DNA of 64,000 nucleotides. Source: Drosophila miranda (Eukaryota; Arthropoda; Insecta; Diptera; Drosophilidae). Of the stretch, positions 1-9,099 are shown in pieces. Location: the NCBI RefSeq assembly GCF_003369915.1, contig NW_022881614.1, positions 1,385,001-1,449,000 on the forward strand, written 5' to 3'. The notes under the pieces were generated by a model. That model did not search any database and was not told the DNA's origin. It worked only from the letters and a program-made list of their open reading frames with translations. A program made the position numbers and the translations under genes. Each line of letters begins with the position of its first letter. The stretch's first letter is position 1.

Positions 1-2247
1 TGTGCCTTGTCCCGTGCCTACCGTCTCCTCGTCATATAGGGCCTTTGGCAGCCGGGGTTCCCTTCCTTGCACCACGAACGCCGGTGAATATACCGTTGTA
101 TCCGACACTCCCGAATTCATGGCCAGCATCAGCTCCGGCCATTTTTCATCCCAACACCTTTGATCACCCTCGGTGAACTGAGCTATCATGGTCTTTACCG
201 TTCTGTTCGTTCGCTCTGTCGGATTCTCTTGCGGCGTGTATAGCGCCGTAAACTGGTGGCGAACTCCTAGCTGCTCCAGGAATCTTGTAAATGCCCTGCC
301 TGCAAACTGCACCCCATTGTCCGTAATGAAGACTTTGGGCGTGCCAAAACTGGCTATTATGCGCTCTCGACAGGCCTTTATTAGTGCCTCTGCTGTGGCC
401 TTCCTCAGCGGCACCAACTCGGTCCACTTGGAGAATCGATCCACCAGCACCAACAACATCGAGTTCCCATGTTTCGACCTCGGCAGAGGACCCACAAAGT
501 CCGCGCATACCGTTGCCCATGGTTCTTCCGGCACCTGTGTCAACATTTCTCCTGCCGCTTGTAGCTGACTTGGCTTAAAGCGAAGACATAGTTCGCACTT
601 CCGCACGTAGGCCCTCACGTCCCTGTACATCCCTGGCCAGTAATATCTTGCCGCCACCCGTGCCGCGGTTCTCCTTCCGCCGGCGTGGCCTGCTTCCGGG
701 CTATCGTGGCTTTCCTTTAAGACCCTTTCTCGGGCATATTTCGGCACACATAACTTCCACGAGGCGACTTCTTCGCTCCCTGCCCGGTGAGGAATGTGCC
801 TGTACAAGTTTCCCCCCTTCTCCACATAGTCGGGGTACTTCGGGGATTCTTTTCTGATCTTTTCTACCATGCCCTCTAACCACTTGCAGGGCGGCTCGCC
901 TACTGGCTGTGTTCCCTCCTCACTTCTTATCCGACGGCCTCGCTCCTCCACCGGTTGTCGGGAGAGTGCGTCGGCTACCACGTTGAGCTGTCCTTTCCTG
1001 TACGCGACTTCAAAGTCGTACTGCTGTAGCTCTAATGCCCATCTCGCCACTCTTCCCGACGGACTTTCTATGCTATTTAGCCATTTCAGAGCCATGTGGT
1101 CCGTGACCACCTTGAAGCGATATCCTTCCAAGTATGGCCTCAACCGGCGGATGGCCCATACAATGGCCAGACATTCTTTCTCGGTCGCCGAATAGTTCCT
1201 TTCGGGTCCATCACTGGCGTCTGTCTGCAGAATGAACTTCTTCGAGAAGTCGGGGCACGCCAGCACGGGGTCCGCCACTAGTCGTCTTTTCACCTCCTCG
1301 AACGCTTCTTGCCGTTCTTGTGTCCAGACCCATTCCGTCTTCTTCTTGAGGAGCCCGGAAAGGGGCTGCACGAGGGTGGCGAAGTCGGGCACGAACCTCC
1401 GGTACCATGAGGCCACTCCCAAGTACTGTCTCAGCTCCTTGACATTTGTCGGCGGTTTCAATTCGGCTATGGCTGCGACTTTCTCGGGGTCTGTACATAT
1501 CCCCTCGCCGGTCACCTTGTGGCCTAGATACCGCAGCTCTTTCCTAAAGAACTTGCACTTGTCTGCGTTCAGCCGCAGGTTCGCCAAGCGCAGCCGTCGA
1601 AACACCTCTTTCAGGTTTCTTCGGTGTTCTTCCTCTGTTCGCCCGATGACCACTATGTCATCCTGGTACGCGAACGCGTGCGGCATCATTTCTGGCCCAA
1701 TCACTTGGTCTAACGCCCGTTGAAAGGTGGCCGACGCGGAGTGTAACCCAAACGGCATCACCTTCCATTGGTATAGCCACTTTCCGGGCACCGTGAATGC
1801 CGTGATCGGCCGGCTGCTCTCGGCCAGGGGGATCTGCCAATATCCATCCTTCAGATCTAGGCTACTTATGAATTTCGCTTCCCGCAGTTGATCGAGGATG
1901 TAATCGATCCTGGGCATTGGGTACGCGTCCTTTACTGATCTCGCGTTAACTTGACGAAAGTCCACGCACAATCTCCATTTGCCATTTTTCTTCTTTACCA
2001 TCACTATAAGCGAACTGTAGGGGCTCTTTGACGGCTCTATGCATCCCATTTCTAATAATTCGTCCACTTTCTGGTTAATCTCGGCCTGCATTTTGGGGTT
2101 CTTCGGGTAATATCTTTGCTTAATCGGTTGCGGGTCACTCATGGTGATTGTGTGCACCGCCACATTAGACACCCCCTCGATCTTGGAAAATGCCTCTAAC
2201 TCTCGGGCTAAGAATTCCTCCACTGGCTCTTCCCTCGCCCCCTCATT
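1..2247 (-). CDS. Gypsy-type pol (RT, RNase H, integrase), running off the left edge
   Basis: Read on the minus strand, one frame stays open from just after the stop at about 2248 to the window edge. It shows reverse transcriptase (LCVDFRQVN, then YQDD at the active site, near 1665), RNase H (ATEKECLAIVWAIRR, TDHMALKWL), an integrase zinc region (H...H, CELC) and the integrase core (CADFVGPLPR, TDNGVQF, PQENPTERTNR). This order is that of Ty3/gypsy elements, which copy RNA into DNA and insert it. Two oddities: the active site is YQDD where YLDD, YVDD or YMDD is usual, and the RNase H start reads TDASD directly into GPERNYS, so roughly 25-30 usual residues are missing without loss of frame. 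The RNase H is therefore probably inactive although the frame is open. Confidence 0.85.
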
Positions 2248-2934
2248 CTACCTCATGCCCGCTGACACCCTTCTGGCGGCCACTCTTAGGGTCGTGTCCG
2301 TTTCGTTGTCGGACTCCGGAGCCGTGTCTCCAGCTTCGGCCTTCGGCACGGACAGTCTTTCCTCCTGGTCTCCTCGTTCCCGATCTTGGGCAGGGATCAC
2401 CACCCTGTGCCCTGCACAGGTCACCACTGCCCCGACCGCGCGGAGGAAATCCCATCCCAACACTAACTCATCAATCACACCCGGCAATACGAGTAGCACC
2501 ATTGGGATCTTCTTGTTCCCAAAGCATACCTTCGTTTCAATCTGGCACGTGACCTCCTGGCTATGGCCATCCGCCAACCTCACCCTTTTCCTTGCCGCCG
2601 CCTCCCGGCCTTCACCCTTTAGTCGGTCCGCCAGCTCGCGGCTCACGAAACTGCTGGTAGCTCCTGTATCCACCGTGGCTTGCAGCTCCACGCCCGCGAC
2701 CTCCACTACTGCGGATAACTGTTCTCCCTCGCTGGTCAGCCTGCCGACTAGGCTTGAGGGACCGTTTCTTGCGACCCTGGCACGGCCCTCCGCGGCGTGG
2801 GTCGCGGGGCGTTTCCCGTCTTCCTGCAGCATTGCCATGCCGAGATGCCCACTTTTCCGCATCTCCAGCAGTAGGTGAGAGGTCGGCCGTTGCCCTCCCG
2901 GCTCCAATGATCCGCGCTCCCACACCTTCGGCAC
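2248..2934 (-). CDS. Retroviral-type aspartic protease region of the same gypsy-type element
   Basis: The 228-aa reading contains LQATVDTGATSSFVS, the D-T-G active site of a retropepsin, about residue 90, followed by LVLGWDFL, the usual second conserved block. The protease would cut the Gag-Pol polyprotein. It ends at a TAG, after which the same frame continues straight into the RT region, so one stop codon separates protease and pol. Whether the TAG is a mutation or a programmed readthrough site cannot be told from one copy. The N-terminal part overlaps the zinc-knuckle region of gag in another frame. Confidence 0.8.
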   Translation of the reverse strand: MPKVWERGSLEPGGQRPTSHLLLEMRKSGHLGMAMLQEDGKRPATHAAEGRARVARNGPSSLVGRLTSEGEQLSAVVEVAGVELQATVDTGATSSFVSRELADRLKGEGREAAARKRVRLADGHSQEVTCQIETKVCFGNKKIPMVLLVLPGVIDELVLGWDFLRAVGAVVTCAGHRVVIPAQDRERGDQEERLSVPKAEAGDTAPESDNETDTTLRVAARRVSAGMR

Positions 2935-4081
2935 GCCTGGGCCGGATTCTTGACATATCCGTTCTCGATATTGCCGTTGGTCGGTGTCGGCATAATGACA
3001 CGCGCTCCCATCTCCTCCCGTGCTACTCCGTCCAGCACAGACCGTCCTTGCATCGCCGACATGCCGTCGTCTCGGCTGGCTTGTGGAAGGGATTCGCTGC
3101 CCGGGCTTTCACGGTTGGATTCTCCCGTTGGAACTCTAGGCGGTCCCTCTCCAACGCCTCGAGCTCGTCTGCCAGTTCCATCATGGTGTCGAGGTCCTTG
3201 CACCGGTGCGGCCTCATATACGCTCTCAGATCGGGCATGCTATTCTCACGAATCAGTTCCGTCTGCTCCTCTTGGGGACATTTCAGGGGTCGCATAAGTG
3301 TCTGCATCTCTACCATATACTCTTTGAATGGCTCGCCCCATTTCTGTTTCCTCATCCTCACTTCCTGCAGCAACTTCTCAAAGTATCCCCGCGGCAGAAA
3401 GTAAGCCTGGAAGCTCGACGAGAACTCTTTCCACGTTCTCCACTGTCGATTGTTCGCCACGAACCACATCAGCGCCCGCCCTTTTAGCAGCTCCGGCATC
3501 GCCCTTGGGACCAGATCCGGATCCAGACCGTACGTCTCGGCGGACCACTCGACCTGCTCCAAGAACTCGAGAGGCTTCGTCGTCCCGTCGAACCGGAACG
3601 ACCACTCTCTCACCTGTTTCGCCACTCTAGCGTAGTCCAGGTGTGCTGGCCGTATTGTGGCTGGTTCGGTTCTCCCTCTTTCGGTCTCTCGGCTTCGATC
3701 CCTTCCTTGGTGGCGGGGCCTGCTAGGCGTCCCCGTGTGCGAGCGTTCCGGTATTGGCACTGAGAGACTCGCTATCAATTCTCTCTGTATGTCGACTGGG
3801 GACCTCCACAGCGTCGCCGCGGTTGCGCCGGGTGGGGGTGCCGGGTGCTCGTACGCGGCTTGTTTGTCGTCCGCCCGGGGTGTCGGCGAGGACCTGTCCG
3901 CCCGACACTCCCATACCTCAATCAGATCGGCCCACTCCGACTCATCTTCGTGTTCCCTCATCCACTCCTTAAATGTTCTTCTCATTTCGTCCACTGTGCC
4001 CTCCAGCCGCACGCCGGAGGCGTGGCCGCATTGGACAAGCTCCTCCTTTCTCAACAGGTGGATCCATTGTCCCTTCCCCAT
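2748..4081 (-). pseudogene. Gag of the left-edge gypsy-type element, frame-broken
   Basis: An ATG at 4081, about 50 bp after the primer site, opens 352 residues ending at 3023. The region from about residue 165 (RFDGTTKPLEFLEQVEWS ... FSSSFQAYFLP) is a classic retrotransposon Gag capsid domain, and the N-terminal third is Arg/Pro rich. The zinc knuckles are not in this frame: CRRCGSADHWSRE and CWRCGKVG lie in the +2 frame (3203-2748), and the histidine of the second knuckle appears only after a further shift into the protease frame. At least two small indels, one in a G run near 2850, therefore separate capsid, knuckles and protease. The element is probably non-autonomous as it stands. Confidence 0.8.
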
Positions 4082-4130
4082 TCTCTCATCTATATTTCTC
4101 CTCCCTTTGTCCTACTATTTGTCGTTGTAG

Positions 4131-4148
4131 GCCCCACGTTGGGCGCCA
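4131..4148 (-). other. Primer binding site, tRNA-Lys type
   Basis: On the minus strand the 18 bases read TGGCGCCCAACGTGGGGC, the complement of the 3' end of tRNA-Lys (CUU type) including CCA. It lies two bases inside the LTR end and about 50 bp before the gag ATG, as expected for a minus-strand primer site. The same site recurs at 8689, 30190 and 36140 in other elements. Confidence 0.9.
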
Positions 4149-4150
4149 GT

Positions 4151-5039
4151 TGTAACGGACCTGCTTCTTGGTTCGCTTGAGTTTGCTGGGCTCGCTCAGC
4201 GGTCGGCCGATTCGTCGCAACGTATTTTTATTGTTGCCCCCAACGACAAATGATTAGACCTTCCTTTTCTTTAATCGAATCTCTCTTTATTCGTACTTAT
4301 ATTAGGACTTAGGGCTAGATGCTACAATTCAGCTTATCTATGGATCTCCACCACGCGTGGGCTCTCGTCGGGTGTGGCAGCGTTGAGGCTGTTGATTGGG
4401 GCAGTTTGACCTCCGCTATTGCTTTGGCCCGCCACGCAAATCCGCACTCTACGTCTCGCACTCCCCTCTTAGCTTCCGCCGGCAACTGTGGATCACCTCT
4501 TAACTTAGACTCACTCTGGGGCAGGCGGGGCCTGTCTTCCTGTTGCTATTCACTTCACTGCACTTCTTCGAACCGTACCGGGTATTACTCTTACGTTTCG
4601 GCGGGGTTTCAACGTGCGCGCGCGATCACTTCTCCACGGAAAAAAAGAGACCCGCTTCGTTGCCGCAGCCTCCTTTTATAGCCCCTTGACGGGCACCGGC
4701 TCGGCGTTGGTAGTTTTCCATCGCCGTCTCCTGGTTTCCACGGCCTTCGTAACGGGGCCTGGCCGGTGGCGTGATCCCATGCCCATATTTGGCCATGCGT
4801 CGGTTCGCTGCCGGCCCGATCCCGCCGTCTCCTCTGCCTCTCGCGTTTCTCTTGCTCCGAGAGCGGGACACTTCTCCTATCGGGGCCCTTGGCCTCTTCG
4901 CCGCATCCGGATATCCGTGGGTATCTGGGCTGACCTTCGCCTTATCCAGCCAGCCATCAGCCTTTATCCGACCGTCCCACCGCCTTTATCCGGCTATGCT
5001 TTGGTCGAATTCGGCCTGTGGGAACCACGGTTCCTCACA
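4151..5039 (-). repeat. 5' LTR of the left-edge gypsy-type element
   Basis: Between the tRNA-Lys primer site and the next repeat is an 889-bp stretch beginning TGTGAGGAACC and ending CCGTTACA on the minus strand, with the TGT...ACA ends usual for LTRs. A TATA-like TATAAAAGG near 4675 (minus strand) could be its promoter. No second LTR is in the window, so the outer boundary is inferred from the terminal bases only. Confidence 0.65.
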
Positions 5040-5080
5040 ATATGTATTAAAAGCTGGATTTGGGGCAGTACTTAAATCTT

Positions 5081-6220
5081 AAACGAGGTGGAACGTTGTG
5101 AGTTGCTGCGGACACCGCAACTCTACAGTTATACCCGATACTAAGTCAGTATGGCTCTCCTGCGGCAGACGCCGCTAATATTGAACCACACGACAAAGAG
5201 TGCGTGCGAGAGAGACAGAAAATCAGTCTGAGCGTGACGTCGGGCGCTGCGTAGCCAATGCAAATTGATTTCTTGCTTTTGGCTACAAAAATGATCCGAT
5301 CTGATCCAGATTCAGCAATCTGATAGATATGGTCATAATCTATGATTCTGCGTTTTTAGTTTTCTCGAATCTGCAATATTGTGGATGCAACAGATTTTCG
5401 TTCTTTGTGGGGGCGGAAAAGGGTGGGGCGAAATTCTGAGATATACGTTTTATAGTGAGATCTAACAGAAGTGCGGATACCAAATTTGGTTACTCTAGCC
5501 TTAATAGTCTCTGAGATTTGTGGATGCCCCAGATTTTCGTCCTTTGCGGGGGCGGAAGGGGGTGTGGCGAAATTTTGACACGAAACGGTCAAGGTCCGAT
5601 ATCACAGGAGTGTGGATACCAAATTTGGTTGCTCTGGCTCTTATAGGTTCTGAGATCCTTGAACTCATATTTTGCAATTGACAAAACCGACCATGAAACC
5701 TGTGTGTTAGAGAGAGACAGAGCGAGAAAGAATGAAATTGTTTTCTTGATTCTTGCTATAATCATTATACGATCTGGTTCAGATTTTGCACTGTAGAAGA
5801 TATGGTCATCCTCACCAATTCTGCGTTTTTGGTTTTATCGTATCTTTAAAAATGTGGATGCCACAGATTTTCGTCCTTTGTGGGGGCGAAAGTAGGCGGG
5901 GCGAAGTTTTGAAATATTTTTGTAGCAGTGACATATCACAGAAGCCTGGATCCAAGACATCGTTGCTCTAGCTCTTATAGTCTTTGAGCACTAGGCGCTG
6001 AAGGGGACGGACGGACGGACGGACGGACGGACGGACGGACGGACGGACGGACGGACGGACAGACGGACAGACAGACAGGGCTCAATCGACTCGGCTATTG
6101 ATGCTGATCAAGAATATATATACTTTATGGGGTCGGAAACGATTCCTTCTGGACGTTACACACATCCACTTTTACCACAAATCTAATATACCCCAATACT
6201 CATTTTGAGTATCGGGTATA
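5081..6220 (+). mobile_element. DINE-1/mini-me type Helitron, copy 1
   Basis: A non-autonomous element of about 1.14 kb. One end starts at AAACGAGG with a small hairpin (GAGTTGCTGCGG / CCGCAACTC); the other ends in the palindrome ATACTCATTTTGAGTAT followed by CGGGTATA. Near the second end it carries a GGAC tetranucleotide tract (about 6005-6075) and the ATATATACTTTATGGGGTCGG block. No coding capacity is visible. Nine full or partial copies occur in this window, in both orientations. This resembles the ISY/ISX-type Helitrons of D. miranda and the mini-me repeats of other flies; the family name is from memory. Confidence 0.85.
6005..6075 (+). repeat. GGAC tetranucleotide microsatellite in Helitron copy 1
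   Basis: About 15 GGAC units with a few GACA variants. Shorter versions sit at the same place in the other copies (7221-7275, 14476-14522, 19322-19362, 21100-21127, 27150-27241, 39060-39091). The tract is longest at 27150-27241. Confidence 0.95.
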
Positions 6221-6298
6221 ATAAATACAAACACAGAACAACAACAATTTCACATTGTGTGCCGAAAAAAAACAACATAAAACAAACACACAAAAAGG

Positions 6299-7416
6299 AA
6301 ACGAGGGGGAACGTTGTGAGTTGCTGCGGAGACCGCAACTCTACAGTTATACCCGATACTAAGTCAGTATGGCTCTCCTCCGGCAGACGCCGCTAATATT
6401 AAACGACACGACAAGGAGTGCGTGCGAGAGAGACAGAAAATCAGTCTGAGCGTGACGTCGGGGGCTGCGTAGCCAGTGCAAATTGATTTGTTCCTTTTGG
6501 CTATAAAAATGATCTGATCTGATCCAGATTCAGCAATGATAGATATGGTCATTATCTATGATTTTGCGTTTTTAGTTTTCTCGAATGTGCAATATTGTGG
6601 ATGCAACAGATTTTCGTCCTTTGTGGGGGCGGAAAAGGGTGGGGCGAAATTCTGAGATATACGTTTTATAGTGAGATCTAACAGAAGTGCGGATACCAAA
6701 TTTGGTTACTCTAGCCTTAATAGTCTCTGAGATTTGTGGATGCCCCAGATTTTCGTCCTTTGCGGGGGCGGAAGGGGGTGTGGCGAAATTTGGACACGAA
6801 ACGGTCAAGGTCCGATATCACAGGAGTGTGGATACCAAATTTGGTTGATCTGGCTCTTATAGGTTATGAGATCCTCGAACTCATATTTTGCAATTGACAA
6901 AACCGACCATGAAACCTGTGTGTTAGAGAGAGACAGAACGAGAAAGAATGAAATTGTTTTAATGATTCTGGCTATAATCATTATTCGATCTGGTTCAGAT
7001 TTTGCACTGTAGAAGATATGGTCATCCCCACCGATTCTGCGTTTTTGGTTTTATCGTATCTTTAAAAATGTGGATGCCACAGATTTTCGTCCTTTGTGGG
7101 GGCGGAAGTGGGCGGGGCGAAGTTTTGAAATATTTTTGTAGCAGTGACATATCACAGAAGTCTGGATCCAAAACATCGTTGCTCTAGCTCTTATCGTCTT
7201 TGAGCACTAGGCGCTGAAGGGGACGGACGGACGGACGGACGGACGGACGGACGGACAGACGGACAGACAGACAGGGCTCAATCGACTCGGCTATTGATGC
7301 TGATCAAGAATATATATACTTTATGGGGTCGGAAACGATTCCTTCTGGACGTTACACACATCCACTTTTACCACAATTCTAATATACCCCAATACTCATT
7401 TTGAGTATCGGGTATA
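6299..7416 (+). mobile_element. DINE-1/mini-me type Helitron, copy 2 (tandem with copy 1)
   Basis: It has the same order and orientation as the preceding copy, separated from it by about 79 bp of A-rich sequence. It differs from copy 1 by scattered substitutions and a shorter GGAC tract. Head-to-tail neighbouring insertions are common for Helitrons of this kind. Confidence 0.85.
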
Positions 7417-7644
7417 AAGAGTGCATGATCTTGGGAGCCCCTACAAATACGTTTATTTTATTATGTGGGTAAACCCTTTCCTTGAAATCGTGATCAGATT
7501 TTGTTGTGTTGTGCTTTGAGGCAATCATTTTATTGCTCTAATTTATTGGTTCGTTTTTTGCACTCTGATATCGCTGATGATGATTACGATTTGTAACTTG
7601 AATTATGAATACCAATCATTGGATTTTTGTATGCGTAACTTTTT
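7417..7644. other. Unassigned 230-bp stretch
   Basis: AT-rich sequence between Helitron copy 2 and the pickpocket exon remnant. I see no coding, repeat or RNA signal in it. It may be what is left of an intron or of the 3' part of the pickpocket gene. Confidence 0.4.
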
Positions 7645-7810
7645 TTGCGAAGACCTCCGTGTTGAAGGAAACGAACTTCGAGACAGTGTGGGCACTGGGA
7701 AAGACATTGGTTTCCTGAATGAGCAGCTTCACGCCATACGAATAGGACTGCGAAGGGTCGTAGTTGTCGTCCTGGTACCGTAGAATCACCGACAGGCCAG
7801 AGCCCAGTCC
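7645..7810 (-). pseudogene. Pickpocket (DEG/ENaC) gene remnant, downstream exon piece
   Basis: On the minus strand the piece reads GLGSGLSVILRYQDDNYDPS and then SYGVKLLIQETNVFPSAHTV, which is the extracellular domain of fly pickpocket channels (DEG/ENaC sodium channels of the plasma membrane). The reading runs cleanly for about 55 residues, then loses similarity after FNTEVFA near 7645. Its upstream side at 7810 abuts the LTR of the RING-gag element. The preceding exons lie at 10668-11301, so the gene was split by that insertion. The rest of the ectodomain and the second membrane segment are not in the window. Confidence 0.75.
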
Positions 7811-7880
7811 TATAATGTTACGGCTACGGGCTGGTTAAATCTTGTTGGCAATGCAGCGTCAGCAGGAAAGGGAATCGGGG

Positions 7881-8441
7881 TTAGTGCACTATACTGCGCT
7901 CTGGGCTCAATGCTGTCTCTATATGGGCGGTTAGCTTCTCCAACAACGTCTTTTGTTGGGTGCCCATCATTGACCTTACCAAATTAACAATTTCACTTTT
8001 ATCCATGGCGTTAAATGAATTCAGCGATTGGCTAGTTGGGTCTGTAGGGGTCGGATTTCCCTCCCTTTGCTTAGATCTCGTTACTATATTTGACTTGGGA
8101 ATAGCGCCTCTGCCTCTACCTCGACATCTACTTCCACTTGGCCCTGGCGCATCGAGGGGAATTCCTTCAGTGTTCGAATCTCCTACCTCTGCAAGGTCCG
8201 CGTTATTTAATTCCGTCGCCAAATCAACATTTCCCCGAACTAACAATTCTGTAGTGCATAGTCCGCGACAGGTTGGACAACTCGGTGAACTCTTAAGCCA
8301 ATCGGTCAAACAGGAATGGTGAAATTGATGTTGACACGGTGTCGTGGCAAACAATTGATCTTTCTCAAGTTTATCGTGGCAAATGCGACAATAGCCATGC
8401 TGATTTAATGCAGTTTCAAAGCTATTATCTTTACTGGCCAT
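7881..8441 (-). CDS. Gag N-terminal part with RING-H2 finger (truncated)
   Basis: 186 residues starting MASKDNSFETALNQHGYC. Residues about 18-60 are a full RING-H2 finger: CRIC, then CQHQFHHSCL, then CPTC, the C3H2C3 order that binds two zinc ions and in host proteins recruits E2 ubiquitin enzymes. A Gly/Arg-rich linker (SRCRGRGRGA) and a helical stretch with DKSEIVNLVRSMM follow. The last residues (ALSPERSIVH) come from LTR sequence, so the natural C-terminus is lost by deletion. The position just after a tRNA-Lys primer site marks it as the gag of an LTR element and not a host RING gene. A RING-first gag is also seen at 30977. Confidence 0.75.
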   Translation of the reverse strand: MASKDNSFETALNQHGYCRICHDKLEKDQLFATTPCQHQFHHSCLTDWLKSSPSCPTCRGLCTTELLVRGNVDLATELNNADLAEVGDSNTEGIPLDAPGPSGSRCRGRGRGAIPKSNIVTRSKQREGNPTPTDPTSQSLNSFNAMDKSEIVNLVRSMMGTQQKTLLEKLTAHIETALSPERSIVH

Positions 8442-8688
8442 ATTTCCTCTTAATTTTTTTTTTTTTTTTTTTTCTTTTTCAATGGCAATTCTACATCGAT
8501 GTGTAACTCCTCTCTTCTTCCTCTATGATTATTGAATTAAATGGATATTAAAGGTTCCTATTAGACTATGTCTGATACTCGTCGGGAACTCAAAGTTTCT
8601 CTAAGACCCGCCATTCCAAGTACCGAACAAGCCAGGTTCCTATAAAGTTGAAAGTGGTCGTGCGTCTGGTTGGGTCGTTTCGTCTTCG

Positions 8689-8706
8689 GCCCCACGTTGG
8701 GCGCCA
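8689..8706 (-). other. Primer binding site, tRNA-Lys type
   Basis: TGGCGCCCAACGTGGGGC on the minus strand, eight bases from the inferred LTR end. It is identical to the site at 4131-4148 although the surrounding elements differ. Confidence 0.88.
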
Positions 8707-9099
8707 TTTTATAATGTTACGGCTACGGGCTGGTTAAATCTTGTTGGCAATGCAGCCTCAGCAGGAAAGGGATTCGGGGTTAGTGCACTATACTGCGCTC
8801 TGGGCTCAGCTCGCCGGATGGGGTCGGGGTCTTTCCTATCCCTATACTTCCTTGTTCTCGCCATATTATAAAAATTTAAGTGCACTGACACAGAATCTAC
8901 TTTGATCAAAACAAAAAAAAAACAATTGTAATCAATCCCCGGTCGGCTTAGATGGCAAGAAGGAATCCGGTAGTCGCGTATTTAATTTAGTGATCCTAGG
9001 TGTAGGAGATCACTAGTTCCTCTATACCCTTCCTACCTTCGGCAATGCGTGGAACGATGTTGGCATGGCCCCTAACGTAACTACCGCTGCATTATTACA

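Larger units (their letters stand above)
1..5039 (-). mobile_element. Gypsy-type LTR retrotransposon, tRNA-Lys primed (partial)
   Basis: LTR, tRNA-Lys primer site, gag, protease and pol follow each other on the minus strand, and the 3' part lies beyond the left edge. The primer type and domain order recall the Osvaldo/Ulysses lineage, judged from memory of those families rather than by alignment. Gag is frame-broken, a TAG separates protease from pol, and the RNase H has an internal deletion, so this is a decaying copy. Confidence 0.85.
7816..9099 (-). mobile_element. Deleted gypsy-like LTR element with RING-type Gag
   Basis: On the minus strand the order is LTR (from about 9099 to 8715), tRNA-Lys primer site (8706-8689), RING-containing gag (8441 to about 7908), then directly the last 92 bp of a second LTR copy (7907-7816). 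Sequence 7811-7907 repeats 8710-8806 almost exactly. Most of gag, all of pol and most of the 3' LTR are missing, which looks like one large internal deletion. The outer LTR limit at 9099 is a guess from a TTACA end; no target-site duplication could be confirmed. It lies inside the pickpocket gene. Confidence 0.7.

Noticed and set aside
188-3630. Many plus-strand open frames in the first 4 kb
   Set aside because: They are antisense shadows of the GC-rich gag-pol on the minus strand; none shows a domain.
5356-5592. Recurring 60-100 aa frames starting MTVSCQNFATPPSAPAKDEN or MHCRRYGHPH
   Set aside because: They recur in every Helitron copy only because the DNA repeats; frames differ between copies by stops and no domain is visible.
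6005-6075. Tetranucleotide arrays considered as CRISPR-like or satellite arrays
   Set aside because: Units are 4 bp without spacers and are internal to Helitrons.
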